Shown piece after piece: positions 36,557 to 45,899 of a DNA stretch of 64,000 nt (the first letter of the stretch is position 1; every line of letters starts with the position of its first letter). This stretch comes from Chroogloeocystis siderophila 5.2 s.c.1 (GTDB lineage: Bacteria > Cyanobacteriota > Cyanobacteriia > Cyanobacteriales > Chroococcidiopsidaceae): the NCBI RefSeq assembly GCF_001904655.1, contig NZ_MRCC01000001.1, forward strand, positions 186,001 through 250,000, given 5' to 3'. Below the pieces are notes generated by a model. It saw only the letters and a list, made by a program, of their open reading frames with translations. It did no database searches and was not told the DNA's origin. Position numbers and translations under genes: made by a program.

Positions 36557-37471
36557 TTAGCGATAATGCCGATAAACTTCACTTGCGGCGCGGTGCAGTA
36601 AAGAATGGCGATAAACTAAACTGTTAAAGTCATCCGCATAACCACCACCAATCACACAAGCTACCGGATAACCGCGACCGAAACAGGTACTTAAGACTTG
36701 CATTTCGCGGCGATAAATACCAGCGTCAGTTAAAGCTAATTTACCCAAGCGATCGCCTGCGTGCGGATCGACACCTGCATCGTATAACACAAGATCTGGC
36801 TTAACATGAGAAAGTAAATCGGGTAAGTAATTCGCTAACGTTTGCAAATAAGCATCGTCTTCCATTCCTACAGGTAAAGGAACATCCAAGTCACTGTTTT
36901 GTTTAGTTCCTGGAAAATTTACTTCACAGTGCATCGAAAACGTAAAAACACTCGCATCCTCTTGAAAAATATACGCTGTCCCGTCACCTTGATGCACATC
37001 CAAATCTACAATCAATACTTTTTTGACGAGTTGCAACTGTTGTAAAACACGCGTGGCGATCGCCAAATCGTTAAAAATACAAAAACCCGAACCATAGCTT
37101 GGAAAAGCATGATGTGTTCCACCCGCAGTATTGCACGCTAAACCGTGACTGAGGGCTAATTTAGCTGTTAAAATTGTTCCCCCGACAGCAATACACGTGC
37201 GCTTGACTAACGCCGAACTCCAAGGTAAGCCAATTCGGCGTTGCGCTTTAGGATCGAGTGTCCCTGTACAATATGCTTGAAAGTAATCTGGAGTATGAAC
37301 TAATGTGATCCATTCGGATAGTGGTTGTACGGGAGTATGAAATTGTCCAGGATCTGCTACACCATCTGCGATGAGTAATTCATAGAGTTGGCTAAACTTA
37401 GGCATCGGAAAGCGATGACCTTCGGGCAGAGGTGCTACGTAGTCAGGGTGGTAAATAATTGGTAAATCCAT
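36557..37471 (-). CDS. histone deacetylase superfamily hydrolase
   Basis: Zn-dependent amide hydrolase of the class of acetoin-utilisation and acetylpolyamine amidohydrolases. 304 aa from the ATG at 37471 (a TTG three codons earlier is also in frame). Motifs: GGTHHAFPSYGSGF (catalytic His pair), LIVDLDVHQGDGTAY (Zn ligands Asp/His), YDAGVDPHAGDRLG (Zn Asp) and GGGYADD. The substrate in cyanobacteria is unknown; bacterial members act on acetylated small molecules or lysines. Monocistronic. Confidence 0.92.
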   Translation of the reverse strand: MDLPIIYHPDYVAPLPEGHRFPMPKFSQLYELLIADGVADPGQFHTPVQPLSEWITLVHTPDYFQAYCTGTLDPKAQRRIGLPWSSALVKRTCIAVGGTILTAKLALSHGLACNTAGGTHHAFPSYGSGFCIFNDLAIATRVLQQLQLVKKVLIVDLDVHQGDGTAYIFQEDASVFTFSMHCEVNFPGTKQNSDLDVPLPVGMEDDAYLQTLANYLPDLLSHVKPDLVLYDAGVDPHAGDRLGKLALTDAGIYRREMQVLSTCFGRGYPVACVIGGGYADDFNSLVYRHSLLHRAASEVYRHYR

Positions 37472-37535
37472 CTTTAGCAAGCGATTAGCTTTTAGCCCTT
37501 AGCTAATCATGCATCAAGTATTCTGCTAAAGAGAA

Positions 37536-38075
37536 GTGATCGCAACTGAGATAAGACATATGGAAGGTAAAATACTTTGGCAGCAAGGTAACCCTAAACC
37601 AGATAATCTTGACAATTTTGCAGTAATTCAACAATGGTGGTCAAGCTTAGCAAATAAGCAAGTTACGCTGGCACAGCGGATGATTCCCCAAGCTGGCGAT
37701 GTTGATCAACTTGACTGGGAACCACAACGCTTTGATGAAGTTTTTGAAATCAAAAATCCTGAAATTCGCGGTATCACGCTTTACTGGCAAAAACCTGATA
37801 CATCGCAAACACGTAACACGACACCGCATCAGTTGGTACTCGATACACACCTACAGCAGTTATATATTTTCCCGCAATCGCAAAAACAACTCGTTATCCG
37901 TGTAGCTTTACGCGAGGTAAATTATGAAACAATTGAAGTCAAAAATCCGCACTGGCTGTATCGTCGTGTTGGCGAAAACCACATTCTCACATTACGAGAT
38001 AATCATCAACAACTAGAAGTAAAAATTACGCTCAATCCTGATAGTCTTAGCCAACTAAAAGAACAATTACCCTAA
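37536..38075 (+). CDS. conserved hypothetical protein
   Basis: 179 aa from GTG 37536; a start at ATG 37560 (MEGKILWQQGNPKPDN) is also reasonable and better looking. No family recognised. Soluble, mixed alpha/beta composition, no signal peptide or membrane segment. VLDTHLQQLYIFPQSQKQLV and PHWLYRRVGENHILTLRDN suggest beta strands. Its stop is 87 bp before the dhaK start, in the same direction, so it may share a transcript with dhaKL. Confidence 0.65.
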   Translation: MIATEIRHMEGKILWQQGNPKPDNLDNFAVIQQWWSSLANKQVTLAQRMIPQAGDVDQLDWEPQRFDEVFEIKNPEIRGITLYWQKPDTSQTRNTTPHQLVLDTHLQQLYIFPQSQKQLVIRVALREVNYETIEVKNPHWLYRRVGENHILTLRDNHQQLEVKITLNPDSLSQLKEQLP

Positions 38076-38162
38076 AAGAGTTTTGATTTGTCTTCTTCTT
38101 TAACGGATAGATACGCATTACCGATTACCAGCCTCAAAGCTACATTGTCAGAAGTCACTACA

Positions 38163-39236
38163 ATGAAAAAACTCATCAATCAACCGGAAGATTTTGTCCG
38201 TGAGAGTTTAATAGGAATGGCAAAGGCGCATTCTGATCTATTAAAAGTACAATTTGAGCCTACGTTTGTCTATCGTGCAGATGCACCCGTACAAGGAAAA
38301 GTTGCGCTAATTTCAGGTGGTGGTAGCGGACACGAACCACTGCACGCAGGGTTTGTTGGTAGGGGAATGCTGGATGCTGCTTGTCCTGGTGAAGTTTTTA
38401 CTTCGCCAACGCCCGATCAAATGCTAGCAGCGGCAAAACAAGTTGATGGTGGTGCAGGAATTCTTTATATAGTCAAAAACTATAGTGGTGATGTTATGAA
38501 CTTCGAGATGGCAACCGAGTTAGCGCGTGCTGAAGATCTGCGAGTTTTGAGTATTTTAATCGATGATGATGTTGCCGTCAAAGACAGTTTGTACACGCAA
38601 GGGCGGCGAGGTGTAGGAACAACGGTACTAGCCGAAAAAATTTGTGGTGCGGCGGCAGAAAAAGGATATGATTTAGCCGATATTGCCGATTTGTGTCGCC
38701 GAGTTAATCTCAATGGGCGAAGTATGGGAGTCGCCTTAACTTCATGTACTGTACCCGCAATCATGAAGCCGACGTTTGAATTAGATGCTGACGAAATTGA
38801 AATGGGAATTGGCATTCACGGCGAACCAGGGCGCGAAAGAATGACGATTAAGTCGGCGGATGAGATTACTGAGATGCTAGCAATGTCAATTTTTGAGGAT
38901 ATTGTCTATACTCGCACAGTCCGCGAGTGGGATGAAAGCAAAGGAGGATTTGTTGACGTGCAATTAACCAATCCTGAATGGGAAAAGGGCGATCGCCTTT
39001 TAGCTTTTGTCAACGGTATGGGTGGTACGCCGCTAGCTGAACTGTACATTGTTTATCGCCAACTTGCCGATTTGTGCGCGCAGCAAGGATGGCAAATTGT
39101 CCGCAACTTAATCGGTTCTTACATCACATCGCTCGATATGCAAGGGTGTTCGATTACGCTACTAAGGTTAGACGATGAAATGATTCGCCTTTGGGATGCA
39201 CCCGTAAAAACAGCAAGCTGGCGCTGGGGAAGTTGA
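38163..39236 (+). CDS. dhaK: dihydroxyacetone kinase subunit DhaK
   Basis: Binds dihydroxyacetone covalently as a hemiaminal on a His and presents it for phosphorylation by DhaL-ATP/ADP. With ATG 38163 the product is 357 aa and begins [20 protein letters not shown], the usual N-terminus; a longer in-frame start at 38088 is not conserved. Key motifs: [39 protein letters not shown] and [10 protein letters not shown] with the substrate-binding His. Its TGA overlaps the dhaL start as ATGA. Partner phosphodonor protein is the DhaM-HPr-EI fusion at 46.7 kb. Confidence 0.96.
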   Translation: MKKLINQPEDFVRESLIGMAKAHSDLLKVQFEPTFVYRADAPVQGKVALISGGGSGHEPLHAGFVGRGMLDAACPGEVFTSPTPDQMLAAAKQVDGGAGILYIVKNYSGDVMNFEMATELARAEDLRVLSILIDDDVAVKDSLYTQGRRGVGTTVLAEKICGAAAEKGYDLADIADLCRRVNLNGRSMGVALTSCTVPAIMKPTFELDADEIEMGIGIHGEPGRERMTIKSADEITEMLAMSIFEDIVYTRTVREWDESKGGFVDVQLTNPEWEKGDRLLAFVNGMGGTPLAELYIVYRQLADLCAQQGWQIVRNLIGSYITSLDMQGCSITLLRLDDEMIRLWDAPVKTASWRWGS

Positions 39237-39877
39237 TGATGATGACAAAAGAGCAGATCTTACAATGGTTAGAGCAATTCGCAGATGCGATCGCGCAGAA
39301 CAAAGAATACTTGACACAACTCGATGCGGCGATCGGTGATGCCGATCATGGTATCAACATGGATCGTGGATTTCAAAAAGTCGCAAGTCAGTTACCTAAA
39401 CTTGCAGAGCAAGATATCAGCAGTGTTTTGAAAACAGTTAGTATAACACTTATTTCTAGTGTGGGTGGTGCGAGTGGACCATTGTATGGCACTTTCTTTT
39501 TACGCGCGAGTACCGCTGTTGCTGGAAAACAAGAATTATCGAACGAAGATTTGGCAAGTTTACTGCAAGCAGGCTTAGATGGCGTCTTACAACGCGGCAA
39601 AGCGCAACTTGGTGATAAAACAATGATTGACGCGCTATCGCCTGCGGTTACGGCTTTTACCCAAGCTATCGGTCAAGGTAAAACAACCTCAGAAGCAATT
39701 CAACAAGCAACCGCCGCCGCCGAACAAGGAATGCAAGCAACTATCCCCATGCTGGCAAAAAAAGGTCGCGCCAGCTACTTAGGCGATCGCAGCATCGACC
39801 ATCAAGATCCTGGGGCAACATCTGTATATTTGATGCTAAAAAGTTTATCCGAAGTCCTTGGTATGACGAGTGATTAG
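39236..39877 (+). CDS. dhaL: dihydroxyacetone kinase subunit DhaL
   Basis: ADP-carrying subunit that is re-phosphorylated by DhaM in PTS-type dihydroxyacetone kinases. About 213 aa; three consecutive ATGs (39236, 39239, 39242) can start it, the first overlapping the dhaK stop. Asp ligands for Mg-nucleotide are in QLDAAIGDADHGINMDRG; GGASGPLYGTFF and KGRASYLGDRSIDHQDPGA are typical. The free-standing DhaL, with a DhaM in the genome, shows the PTS-dependent rather than ATP-dependent form. It converges on the DUF697 GTPase gene. Confidence 0.95.
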   Translation: MMMTKEQILQWLEQFADAIAQNKEYLTQLDAAIGDADHGINMDRGFQKVASQLPKLAEQDISSVLKTVSITLISSVGGASGPLYGTFFLRASTAVAGKQELSNEDLASLLQAGLDGVLQRGKAQLGDKTMIDALSPAVTAFTQAIGQGKTTSEAIQQATAAAEQGMQATIPMLAKKGRASYLGDRSIDHQDPGATSVYLMLKSLSEVLGMTSD

Positions 39878-39908
39878 TGGCTAGACACGCCAATTACCGA
39901 TTACCAAG

Positions 39909-41426
39909 TTACGAATCAACTTTAAGCGGTTTAATTACGCGGGCGATCGCTTCTTGCACGAAAGCTTTGATAAACTCATCGCGGCGGTTAAGTTCAAATT
40001 GACGCTGTACTACCTCAGTAATTCCACCGTCACCCCAATCTTGATCGTGACGAAAATACTCGATAAAACTTTTACCTGCAATTCGCGTCAAATACGCAGC
40101 AGTCACGCCTTGAATTGCACGACCAACGACAAACGTCGCAACATGAAATTGTAGTGCTGTTGATAACAGTTGAATTGCCCCTTTGACAATCCCCAAACTT
40201 GCAAGCGTTTTTGCTAAAGAAAGTGCCAACTCTTTACCGCGTTCTAAATTCAAATCGCTGCCGTAGATTCTCCCGATTTCGACAACCATTTGCGCATTCA
40301 CCGCTGCGGTGGCGAGTAAATCAACACCTGGTAACGGCGTTACTGTGACAACACCTGCACTAATCCATTGAAAACGGTCTACAACCTGATCCGCTTGACG
40401 ACGCCGCTGAGCATCAATAATCTGCCGTGCCTCTTCGCCGAGTCGTTGCGATTGCAGTAAGATATTGTCTGCGACTAAATCTTCACCCTCAGTACGTAAA
40501 ACCGCAGCCATGCGGCGCAGTAACGGCATAATATCTGGTTCAGGCTGAAAAATTTCGCCATTTTCTAACGCGACAGGTTGCGGATTCGCAGCGATCGCCA
40601 CAATATCCGTTGGTGCAATAAAGTTTTTAACTCGTTCGCGCAGTTGGGCGAGGATTGTTTCGCGGTCTATGTCAGTGTATAAATCGGTTTTATTCAAAAC
40701 TAAAAGCGATCGCTTGCCAATTTCTGCCAATGTCTGCAACGGTTCGTATTCCGAACGCCGTAAATCGTTATCTACAACAAACAACAATAAGTCAGCTTCA
40801 GTAGCTAATTGTCGTGCGAGTCTTTCGCGTTCTGTTCCGGCGACTCCTGCTTCTAAAATTCCTGGCGTATCCGTAATCAAAATCCGGCGTTCCATGCCTT
40901 TGAGCCGCAAGCTGTAAGTTTGTCCTTCCTGTGTTGTTCCCATTGGTGCTGCGACTTGTCCGACAATTCGCCCAAAGATCGCATTCACGAGTGAAGTTTT
41001 GCCCGCTGAACCTGTTCCAAAGACAACGACTCGCAACGCACCGCGCGATAAACTTGCTTCAATTTCCTGCGATCGCGCGAGTAACGCTTGACGCGCCACT
41101 TCATCTTGAATTTGTGTCAATTGCTGTTGGATTGCACGCAGATTTTCCTCCGCAACGTCCGTGCGGTCTTCGGGAATTTGAATTTGCCGTTGCGCCCGTC
41201 GTCGCGATCGCCTTTCACCGCGTTGGACAATCGCGATGTAGTAGATAACTACACCGATCAGCAAGACAACCAAGGCGACAATCAGAAATAGCAGCACATC
41301 CGCCAGGAACGGCGAAGTGTAAGACAACTGCCATAACAACTGTGACAAGCTAGCAAACAGCCACAGCAACAGCCCGACGATAACAATTAGGGCAATCAGC
41401 AGCATTACGATGCGTGGAAAAGGCAT
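39909..41426 (-). CDS. membrane-associated GTPase with DUF697 domain
   Basis: 505 aa. Two membrane segments at the N-terminus (about residues 7-27 and 42-66), then a basic stretch, then an Era-like G domain: GTGSAGKTSLVNAIFG (G1, about 137), DTPGILEAGV (G3) and LVLNKTDLYTD (G4). The C-terminal DUF697 region (about 355-490) contains TPLPGVDLLATAAVNAQMVV. The arrangement is typical of YcjF/DUF697 cyanobacterial GTPases; function is unknown, possibly membrane or thylakoid maintenance. Convergent with dhaL. Confidence 0.88.
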   Translation of the reverse strand: MPFPRIVMLLIALIVIVGLLLWLFASLSQLLWQLSYTSPFLADVLLFLIVALVVLLIGVVIYYIAIVQRGERRSRRRAQRQIQIPEDRTDVAEENLRAIQQQLTQIQDEVARQALLARSQEIEASLSRGALRVVVFGTGSAGKTSLVNAIFGRIVGQVAAPMGTTQEGQTYSLRLKGMERRILITDTPGILEAGVAGTERERLARQLATEADLLLFVVDNDLRRSEYEPLQTLAEIGKRSLLVLNKTDLYTDIDRETILAQLRERVKNFIAPTDIVAIAANPQPVALENGEIFQPEPDIMPLLRRMAAVLRTEGEDLVADNILLQSQRLGEEARQIIDAQRRRQADQVVDRFQWISAGVVTVTPLPGVDLLATAAVNAQMVVEIGRIYGSDLNLERGKELALSLAKTLASLGIVKGAIQLLSTALQFHVATFVVGRAIQGVTAAYLTRIAGKSFIEYFRHDQDWGDGGITEVVQRQFELNRRDEFIKAFVQEAIARVIKPLKVDS

Positions 41427-42009
41427 TGTCTTAGAGTCACTACAACGCAGGAGATGCTTTTGATCTTAATCTGCTTGCTGTTGTCCTGACTGCGTCAGGG
41501 GTAATAGGGCGATCACAACAAGGCGTTTTGAAACTTTAGAAAAATTTAATATAGTTCTGAAAGTTAGATGCGGTTAAGGCTATAGCTTGACTCAATTTTG
41601 TGTATCAAGATATTACACTAGCAATTTACAACAAAAATGATTGCGCAACAAAAGCAATTCCAGTATATTTGGTATAGCTGATGAGTTATTACCATGGATA
41701 TAAAGTATCCATTTGCTACTAGCGATCAGTTGTTTAGTGGGTAGCCTAATCTTCTACCGCTTGCGTTGAAGAACGGAGGAACCAAAGTTCGGGGCGAATC
41801 TCTATATAAGAGAAAGATACCTTCCAATCTTAGCCCGTCAGCTAACTTCGTAGGCAATGGAAGGAGTACCTGTGGCATTAGCTTTATATTTTATATAAGC
41901 AATTGTCCTAAGGGTCTCTTCGCAGGTATCCCTTAATCAATAATTTGGGTTAGCTGCTGACCTTTCGGCCCACCTCGTCCGTCGCTACATGTAAACAGAG
42001 GTAAGGATA
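41427..42009. other. intergenic region containing a riboswitch leader
   Basis: About 580 bp. The left part (41427-41750) shows nothing recognisable and is AT-rich. The right part is the leader of the 66-aa ORF and contains a c-di-AMP riboswitch (own entry). Between riboswitch and ORF is a weak hairpin AAGGG/CCCTT (41910-41934) that could belong to the expression platform. Confidence 0.6.
41754..41866 (+). ncRNA. cyclic-di-AMP riboswitch (ydaO/yuaA type)
   Basis: The conserved blocks of the ydaO aptamer occur in order: ACGGAGGAACC, then GGGGCGAATC, a variable hairpin TCTCT-ATATA-AGAGA, CCTTCC (41820-41825), the most conserved block CCCGTCAGCTAACTTCGTAG followed by GC, and GGAAGG (41859-41864), which pairs with CCTTCC. 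GAAC/GTTC flank the first block. This matches the family I know from Bacillus ydaO and from cyanobacterial cell-wall gene leaders. It is on the plus strand, about 145 nt before the ATG of a 66-aa ORF, which is the only downstream gene in reach. Confidence 0.85.
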
Positions 42010-42210
42010 ATGAATTACTACAAACAGTGGATCTTACTTGCAAAGCAAGAATTGAACGGTATCGTCGTAGACTACACCGATCCAGAAGGAAATCACTACA
42101 GCGAACCATTTTGTTTTCAGACGCTTGATGAGGCAATTAGCTATGGTCAAGCCTGTATTGACCGTCTCATTCGACTCCGATCAAAATCTTTAATGCAAGC
42201 CGAGTCATAG
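42010..42210 (+). CDS. 66-aa protein of unknown function controlled by a c-di-AMP riboswitch
   Basis: Short soluble protein, not recognised. It starts MNYYKQWILLAKQELNG and contains VVDYTDPEGNHYSEPFCF followed by a helical ISYGQACIDRLIRLRSK. No signal peptide or membrane segment. GAGGTAAGGATA before the ATG is a strong ribosome binding site. The preceding c-di-AMP riboswitch is strong evidence that the ORF is real and that its level depends on c-di-AMP, which usually governs osmotic balance, K+ transport and wall enzymes. No further gene follows until a MITE-like element and a DUF937 gene. Confidence 0.75.
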   Translation: MNYYKQWILLAKQELNGIVVDYTDPEGNHYSEPFCFQTLDEAISYGQACIDRLIRLRSKSLMQAES

Positions 42211-42595
42211 TGTCTGTACAATTTTACTGATTCAAATTTGCGGCTTCTCGCCCCTCTCGCTCTTTCCTAATTATGGCTACCGTGTACACAAATAGTCGGT
42301 ATCTAGCAAAGTCCCTGGCGAACCGCCCCCCAGCCCACGCCAGTTCCTACAACAGGAGACTCGGTGTCCTCACGTAGTGGGGATTGGGGTTTCACCCCGC
42401 TTTCACCGATGCAAGGGGGTGAAAAAGCTTGGAGCGACGCCAGTCTAAATTTATGTGTACACCGTAGCCCAATTAGGGGGAGAAAGTAAGGAAGAACGTT
42501 ACCGCAGATTTGAGCAAATTTTCTACTGTTAGCTAGAGGTCGTCAGCTTGTTGACTAGGGAAAATTGAAGTCATACATGATATAAGTATAGACAT
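42211..42595. other. intergenic region mostly filled by a MITE-like element
   Basis: About 385 bp between the 66-aa ORF and the DUF937 gene. No coding frame. The inverted-repeat element at 42266-42477 occupies most of it. Confidence 0.55.
42266..42477. repeat. MITE-like element with long terminal inverted repeats
   Basis: 212 bp with imperfect inverted ends of about 28 bp: CCTAATTATGGCTACCGTGT on the left and the complement CCTAATTGGGCTACGGTGTA for the right end. The core GGCTAC-GTGTACACA matches best. The inside is G+C-rich and contains ACGCCAGT twice and small repeats, with no coding frame. No transposase is present; target-site duplication is not evident. Confidence 0.65.
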
Positions 42596-43147
42596 ATGGG
42601 ACTTTTTGACCAAATTCTTGGTGCAATCAATAATCCTTCGCAGCAAGCAAGTTCTGGACAGCTAGTTAACATTCTGAATACAGTACAGCAGCTAAGCAAT
42701 AGCTATCACACAAATCCATCGACGATGCAATCGTTAATGTCGATTGTAGGTAATTACGTTCGCTCAGGACTACAGCAAAAGCGTTCTAGAGATGGTTACG
42801 ACCAAACACAAGCGTTTGTCAATCAATACAGCGGTGCATCACCAAACCCGCAAGCGGTTTCTGGGTTGTTTTCTCAAAGTCAAATTCAACAACTCGCACA
42901 ATTTGCCGCACAGCGCACAGGTTTGAATCCAAATATGATTGTGCAAATGCTACCTATTTTAGTGCCTGTTGTGCTAAATCTATTGCAAAGCGGCAGCCGC
43001 GTACAAAATGCACCAGTTGCTAATACTCAAACTAATAACCGAAATACCGTATTAGATACTTTCTTAGACGCCAACGGCGATGGCGAGGTAGATATTGCTG
43101 ATGCTATACAGCTTGCAGGACGTTACCTTGGTCAATCGCGTTTTTAA
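42596..43147 (+). CDS. DUF937-like protein with a C-terminal calcium-binding loop
   Basis: 183 aa. MGLFDQILGAINNPSQQASS opens the protein; a Gln/Ser-rich helical body follows, ending in a hydrophobic helix at about residues 112-130 (MIVQMLPILVPVVLNLLQS). Residues about 155-175 form DANGDGEVDIADAIQLAGRY, an EF-hand/dockerin-like loop. Similar YidB/DUF937 proteins are common in cyanobacteria without known function. The ATG is preceded by no clear SD. Confidence 0.7.
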   Translation: MGLFDQILGAINNPSQQASSGQLVNILNTVQQLSNSYHTNPSTMQSLMSIVGNYVRSGLQQKRSRDGYDQTQAFVNQYSGASPNPQAVSGLFSQSQIQQLAQFAAQRTGLNPNMIVQMLPILVPVVLNLLQSGSRVQNAPVANTQTNNRNTVLDTFLDANGDGEVDIADAIQLAGRYLGQSRF

Positions 43148-43183
43148 TCGCTTGAGCAATTAGCAATACTCACTTTTATAGCA

Positions 43184-43258
43184 GTGGTCAAGATGGTTAG
43201 GACAATAGGAGAGTTTAGAACTATTCTGACCTCTGAACCCTGACCCCTGATCTCTGTA
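43184..43258. repeat. composite intergenic repeat (copy 1)
   Basis: TGGTCAAGATGGTTAGGACA occurs here and, with one change (AA for AG), at 62664. Both are followed within 30-150 bp by strings of degenerate heptamers such as CTGACCTCTGAACCCTGACC. Such text is dispersed in intergenic DNA of many cyanobacteria. Confidence 0.55.
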
Positions 43259-43261
43259 ATA

Positions 43262-44131
43262 CTATCGAGAAGCAATTTGTTCGCCTGCCCAAAGTTTCAT
43301 TTGCTGTAGTCCGAAAACAATAGGTTGTTCTATGCTTGTTGCGGGTGTTGTTTGACCGTTTTCTGCCACTGTCCACATCTGCCAATGCTCATCACCTAAT
43401 TCACCGACTCGGAAGACAACTTGATCGGGGTCAGTTTGACTCCAGCCGAGTAGGATTGACATGGCATGGTCGTGATAAGTTTGTGCTGGCGCAAGTGTTG
43501 TTGTTTGGTTTTTGTATCGATGCCAAATCACAGCATAGTCAGACACATCAGAAGTATTAAAGAAACCTTCAAATTGACGCGCGAGTAAGCGATCGCTCGA
43601 CTTTGACCAACCGATGGGAGACAAAATTGAAATAATTCCTGGTACTGCTGATTCTCCACGGATCAATAAATGCAGCGCTAAGGGAGATGAAGCTTTGACT
43701 TCTTGTAACTTTCCAGTGCGCAAGTTTTCTAAAAACATGACACTGCTGACTTGACTATGATAGAGTTCTGGCTGTACTTGCATTTGAATGCGGCTGTAAG
43801 CAGCATACTCGCCATCAGGCGAAAGCAGCGAATGACTGCGATAGTAACGCACTCCCGAACCTTCTTGCGAACTAACATCTTCGTAAGTTTTCATTACCCA
43901 ATTCCAAGGAATTGGATAAGGGCTATTTAATGGATCGAGAGATACTGATGGCTGATCGCTAGCCTGTTTTTCTGGTGACAATTGACTTAACGAAGACGTG
44001 AGTGCTTCAAACGACTGGGCTGACGCCGCTTGAATTGACGTAGCTGCGATCACTGGTGTCAGTAGCATAGCCACTAACAGCTTGAGGCGTGGCTGTGGGC
44101 AAAACCATCCTGAGAAGAAGTTTTGTAGCAT
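43262..44131 (-). CDS. exported protein of unknown function
   Basis: 289 aa with a signal peptide: basic N-terminus, hydrophobic LLVAMLLTPVIAATSIQAAS, likely cleaved after AASAQ at about residue 39. The mature part is beta-rich with repeated WD-like or propeller-like pieces (SLLSPDGEYAAYSRIQMQV, SPIGWSKSSDRLLARQFEG, LLGWSQTDPDQVVFRVGEL), suggesting TolB-like beta-propeller blades. I do not recognise a named family. Located in the periplasm. Monocistronic. Confidence 0.75.
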   Translation of the reverse strand: MLQNFFSGWFCPQPRLKLLVAMLLTPVIAATSIQAASAQSFEALTSSLSQLSPEKQASDQPSVSLDPLNSPYPIPWNWVMKTYEDVSSQEGSGVRYYRSHSLLSPDGEYAAYSRIQMQVQPELYHSQVSSVMFLENLRTGKLQEVKASSPLALHLLIRGESAVPGIISILSPIGWSKSSDRLLARQFEGFFNTSDVSDYAVIWHRYKNQTTTLAPAQTYHDHAMSILLGWSQTDPDQVVFRVGELGDEHWQMWTVAENGQTTPATSIEQPIVFGLQQMKLWAGEQIASR

Positions 44132-44482
44132 TTGTACAGTTTTAGGTAGGGCAGTAGCGAGGTCAGAAGCACCTGAAGTAGGCGATGTGGCAGTATGCTA
44201 TTTCAGGTATAACAAGAGAAATAGGCAACTGAGAAGACCTATTTCAATTAAATTTTTCTACAGCTTGCGTTGGTTCAATCGAAGTTCACAAATAAAAGTG
44301 TCACAACACTTGTACCTGTGCCTTGTCAAAACCAGCGATTAGCTTTTAGCTTAAACCCCATATATAAATACAGGGGCTTGAATCAAGAGCCTATACATTT
44401 TGAGATTACAATGAACTCTAATTGCTTTCTGAGCAAAACTCTGCGGTAGGATAGCCGATAGTCGCCTAGCTTGTCGCTTTGA
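44132..44482. other. intergenic region before fmt
   Basis: About 350 bp between divergent genes. No coding frame that I can support. It probably holds the promoters of both the exported protein and fmt. Confidence 0.5.
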
Positions 44483-45493
44483 ATGAAAGTCGTATTTTTT
44501 GGTACTCCTGATTTTGCAGTACCCACGTTAAAAAAATTATTGCAGCATCCAGCGATTGAAGTGTCTGCAGTTGTCACGCAGCCGGATAAACGTCGCGGGC
44601 GTGGTAATCAGTTAAGTGCTTCGCCAGTGAAATCTGTGGCTATGCAGCACAATATTCCTGTATGGCAACCGCAGCGCATTAAGAAAGATGCTGAAGTTTT
44701 AGCACAGTTACAAAAATTATCAGTTGATGTTTTTGTTGTTGTTGCCTATGGGCAAATTCTTTCGCAAGAAATTTTAGATATACCACGTAGAGGTTGTATT
44801 AACGTGCATGGCTCAATTTTGCCGAAGTATCGAGGTGCTGCGCCAATTCAGTGGTGTCTTTATCATGGCGAAGCCGAGACGGGTATTACAACAATGTTAA
44901 TGGATGCGGGTATGGATACGGGTGCAATGCTACTCAAAGCCTATACACCGATTCAACTACTTGATAATGCGCAAGATTTAGCGCAACGACTTGCCGAAAT
45001 AGGCGCAGATTTATTGATAGAAACGCTGTTTAAGTGGGAACGCCAAGAAATTCAACCGATTCTGCAAGATGACTCGCAAGCGACTTATGCACCGTTAATT
45101 AAAAAGCACGATTACCTTCTAGATTGGTCAAAATCTGCGATCGCATTACATAACCAAGTGCGCGGCTTTTTCCCCAACTGCGTTACGCACTTTCGCGACG
45201 AGTCGTTAAAAATCATTGCGACGGTTCCCCTTGGCGCTGCTTATTGGTCGTTACTACCAGAATTTAGCTTTCTAGAGCACACTTTGTCTTCTTTGTCAAC
45301 TCCGGCGGTGACTGGTGAAGTCGTCAGCATTGCCAAGGGAATAGGACCAATTATCCAAACAGGGGAAGGATTATTACTATTACAACAGGTACAACTTGCA
45401 GGAAAACGTCCGCAATCAGGATGGGATTTTGCTAACGGTAGTCGTCTAACAGTAGGAGAAAAACTGAGGAGTTACGCTTCAACAGGTTCATAA
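44483..45493 (+). CDS. fmt: methionyl-tRNA formyltransferase
   Basis: Formylates initiator Met-tRNA using 10-formyl-THF. 336 aa with [18 protein letters not shown] at the N-terminus, the catalytic [16 protein letters not shown] (Asn/His/Asp set with INVHGS), DTGAMLLK and the C-terminal OB-like domain. Start ATG 44483 gives the standard N-terminus. Its last 22 bp overlap, tail to tail, the end of the DUF6464 gene on the other strand. Confidence 0.97.
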   Translation: MKVVFFGTPDFAVPTLKKLLQHPAIEVSAVVTQPDKRRGRGNQLSASPVKSVAMQHNIPVWQPQRIKKDAEVLAQLQKLSVDVFVVVAYGQILSQEILDIPRRGCINVHGSILPKYRGAAPIQWCLYHGEAETGITTMLMDAGMDTGAMLLKAYTPIQLLDNAQDLAQRLAEIGADLLIETLFKWERQEIQPILQDDSQATYAPLIKKHDYLLDWSKSAIALHNQVRGFFPNCVTHFRDESLKIIATVPLGAAYWSLLPEFSFLEHTLSSLSTPAVTGEVVSIAKGIGPIIQTGEGLLLLQQVQLAGKRPQSGWDFANGSRLTVGEKLRSYASTGS

Positions 45494-45831
45494 AACCGAC
45501 AGCGATCGCATGGTCCTTCGGGATTAACCGCACAGCGAATTAATTCAGAATGCGCATTGTAGCGACAGCTAGCATCGCCAATGACCCAACGTCCAGCCAC
45601 AAGACTTTTTTCACTCGGACGTGGCGCTGACTGCACGTATATTGCAACTTTATGTAAGCGATAGCGCCCCGATCTTAAATGATAGCGATGGCGGCGCTCT
45701 AGTACAGCGTAAGTTTTACCTTCAAGGTCGAGATAATTTCCTGGCTGGGGTGTCCAATCTAACTTAACGCTACCCAAAGATTGACGTGGGTGCGTCAGAA
45801 TGATCTCCGTCGGTAGTGAATCTGGCTCCAT
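45472..45831 (-). CDS. DUF6464-like cyanobacterial protein
   Basis: 119-aa protein found widely in cyanobacteria. Conserved text: [26 protein letters not shown], then [20 protein letters not shown] and CDRCRFYE with several cysteines ([16 protein letters not shown]), which may bind metal. Function unknown. It converges on fmt with a 22-bp overlap of the coding ends. The family name is given from memory. Confidence 0.7.
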   Translation of the reverse strand: MEPDSLPTEIILTHPRQSLGSVKLDWTPQPGNYLDLEGKTYAVLERRHRYHLRSGRYRLHKVAIYVQSAPRPSEKSLVAGRWVIGDASCRYNAHSELIRCAVNPEGPCDRCRFYEPVEA

Positions 45832-45899
45832 AATCTCCGCTCAATGTAATGCTAACTACATTTGGATGGTATCGCGATCGCACAGCTTGCGTGGCAAGT

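Noticed and set aside
41933-42136. 67-codon minus-strand frame over the 66-aa ORF
   Set aside because: It is antisense to an ORF with SD and riboswitch; no SD and Cys/Ser-rich shadow composition.
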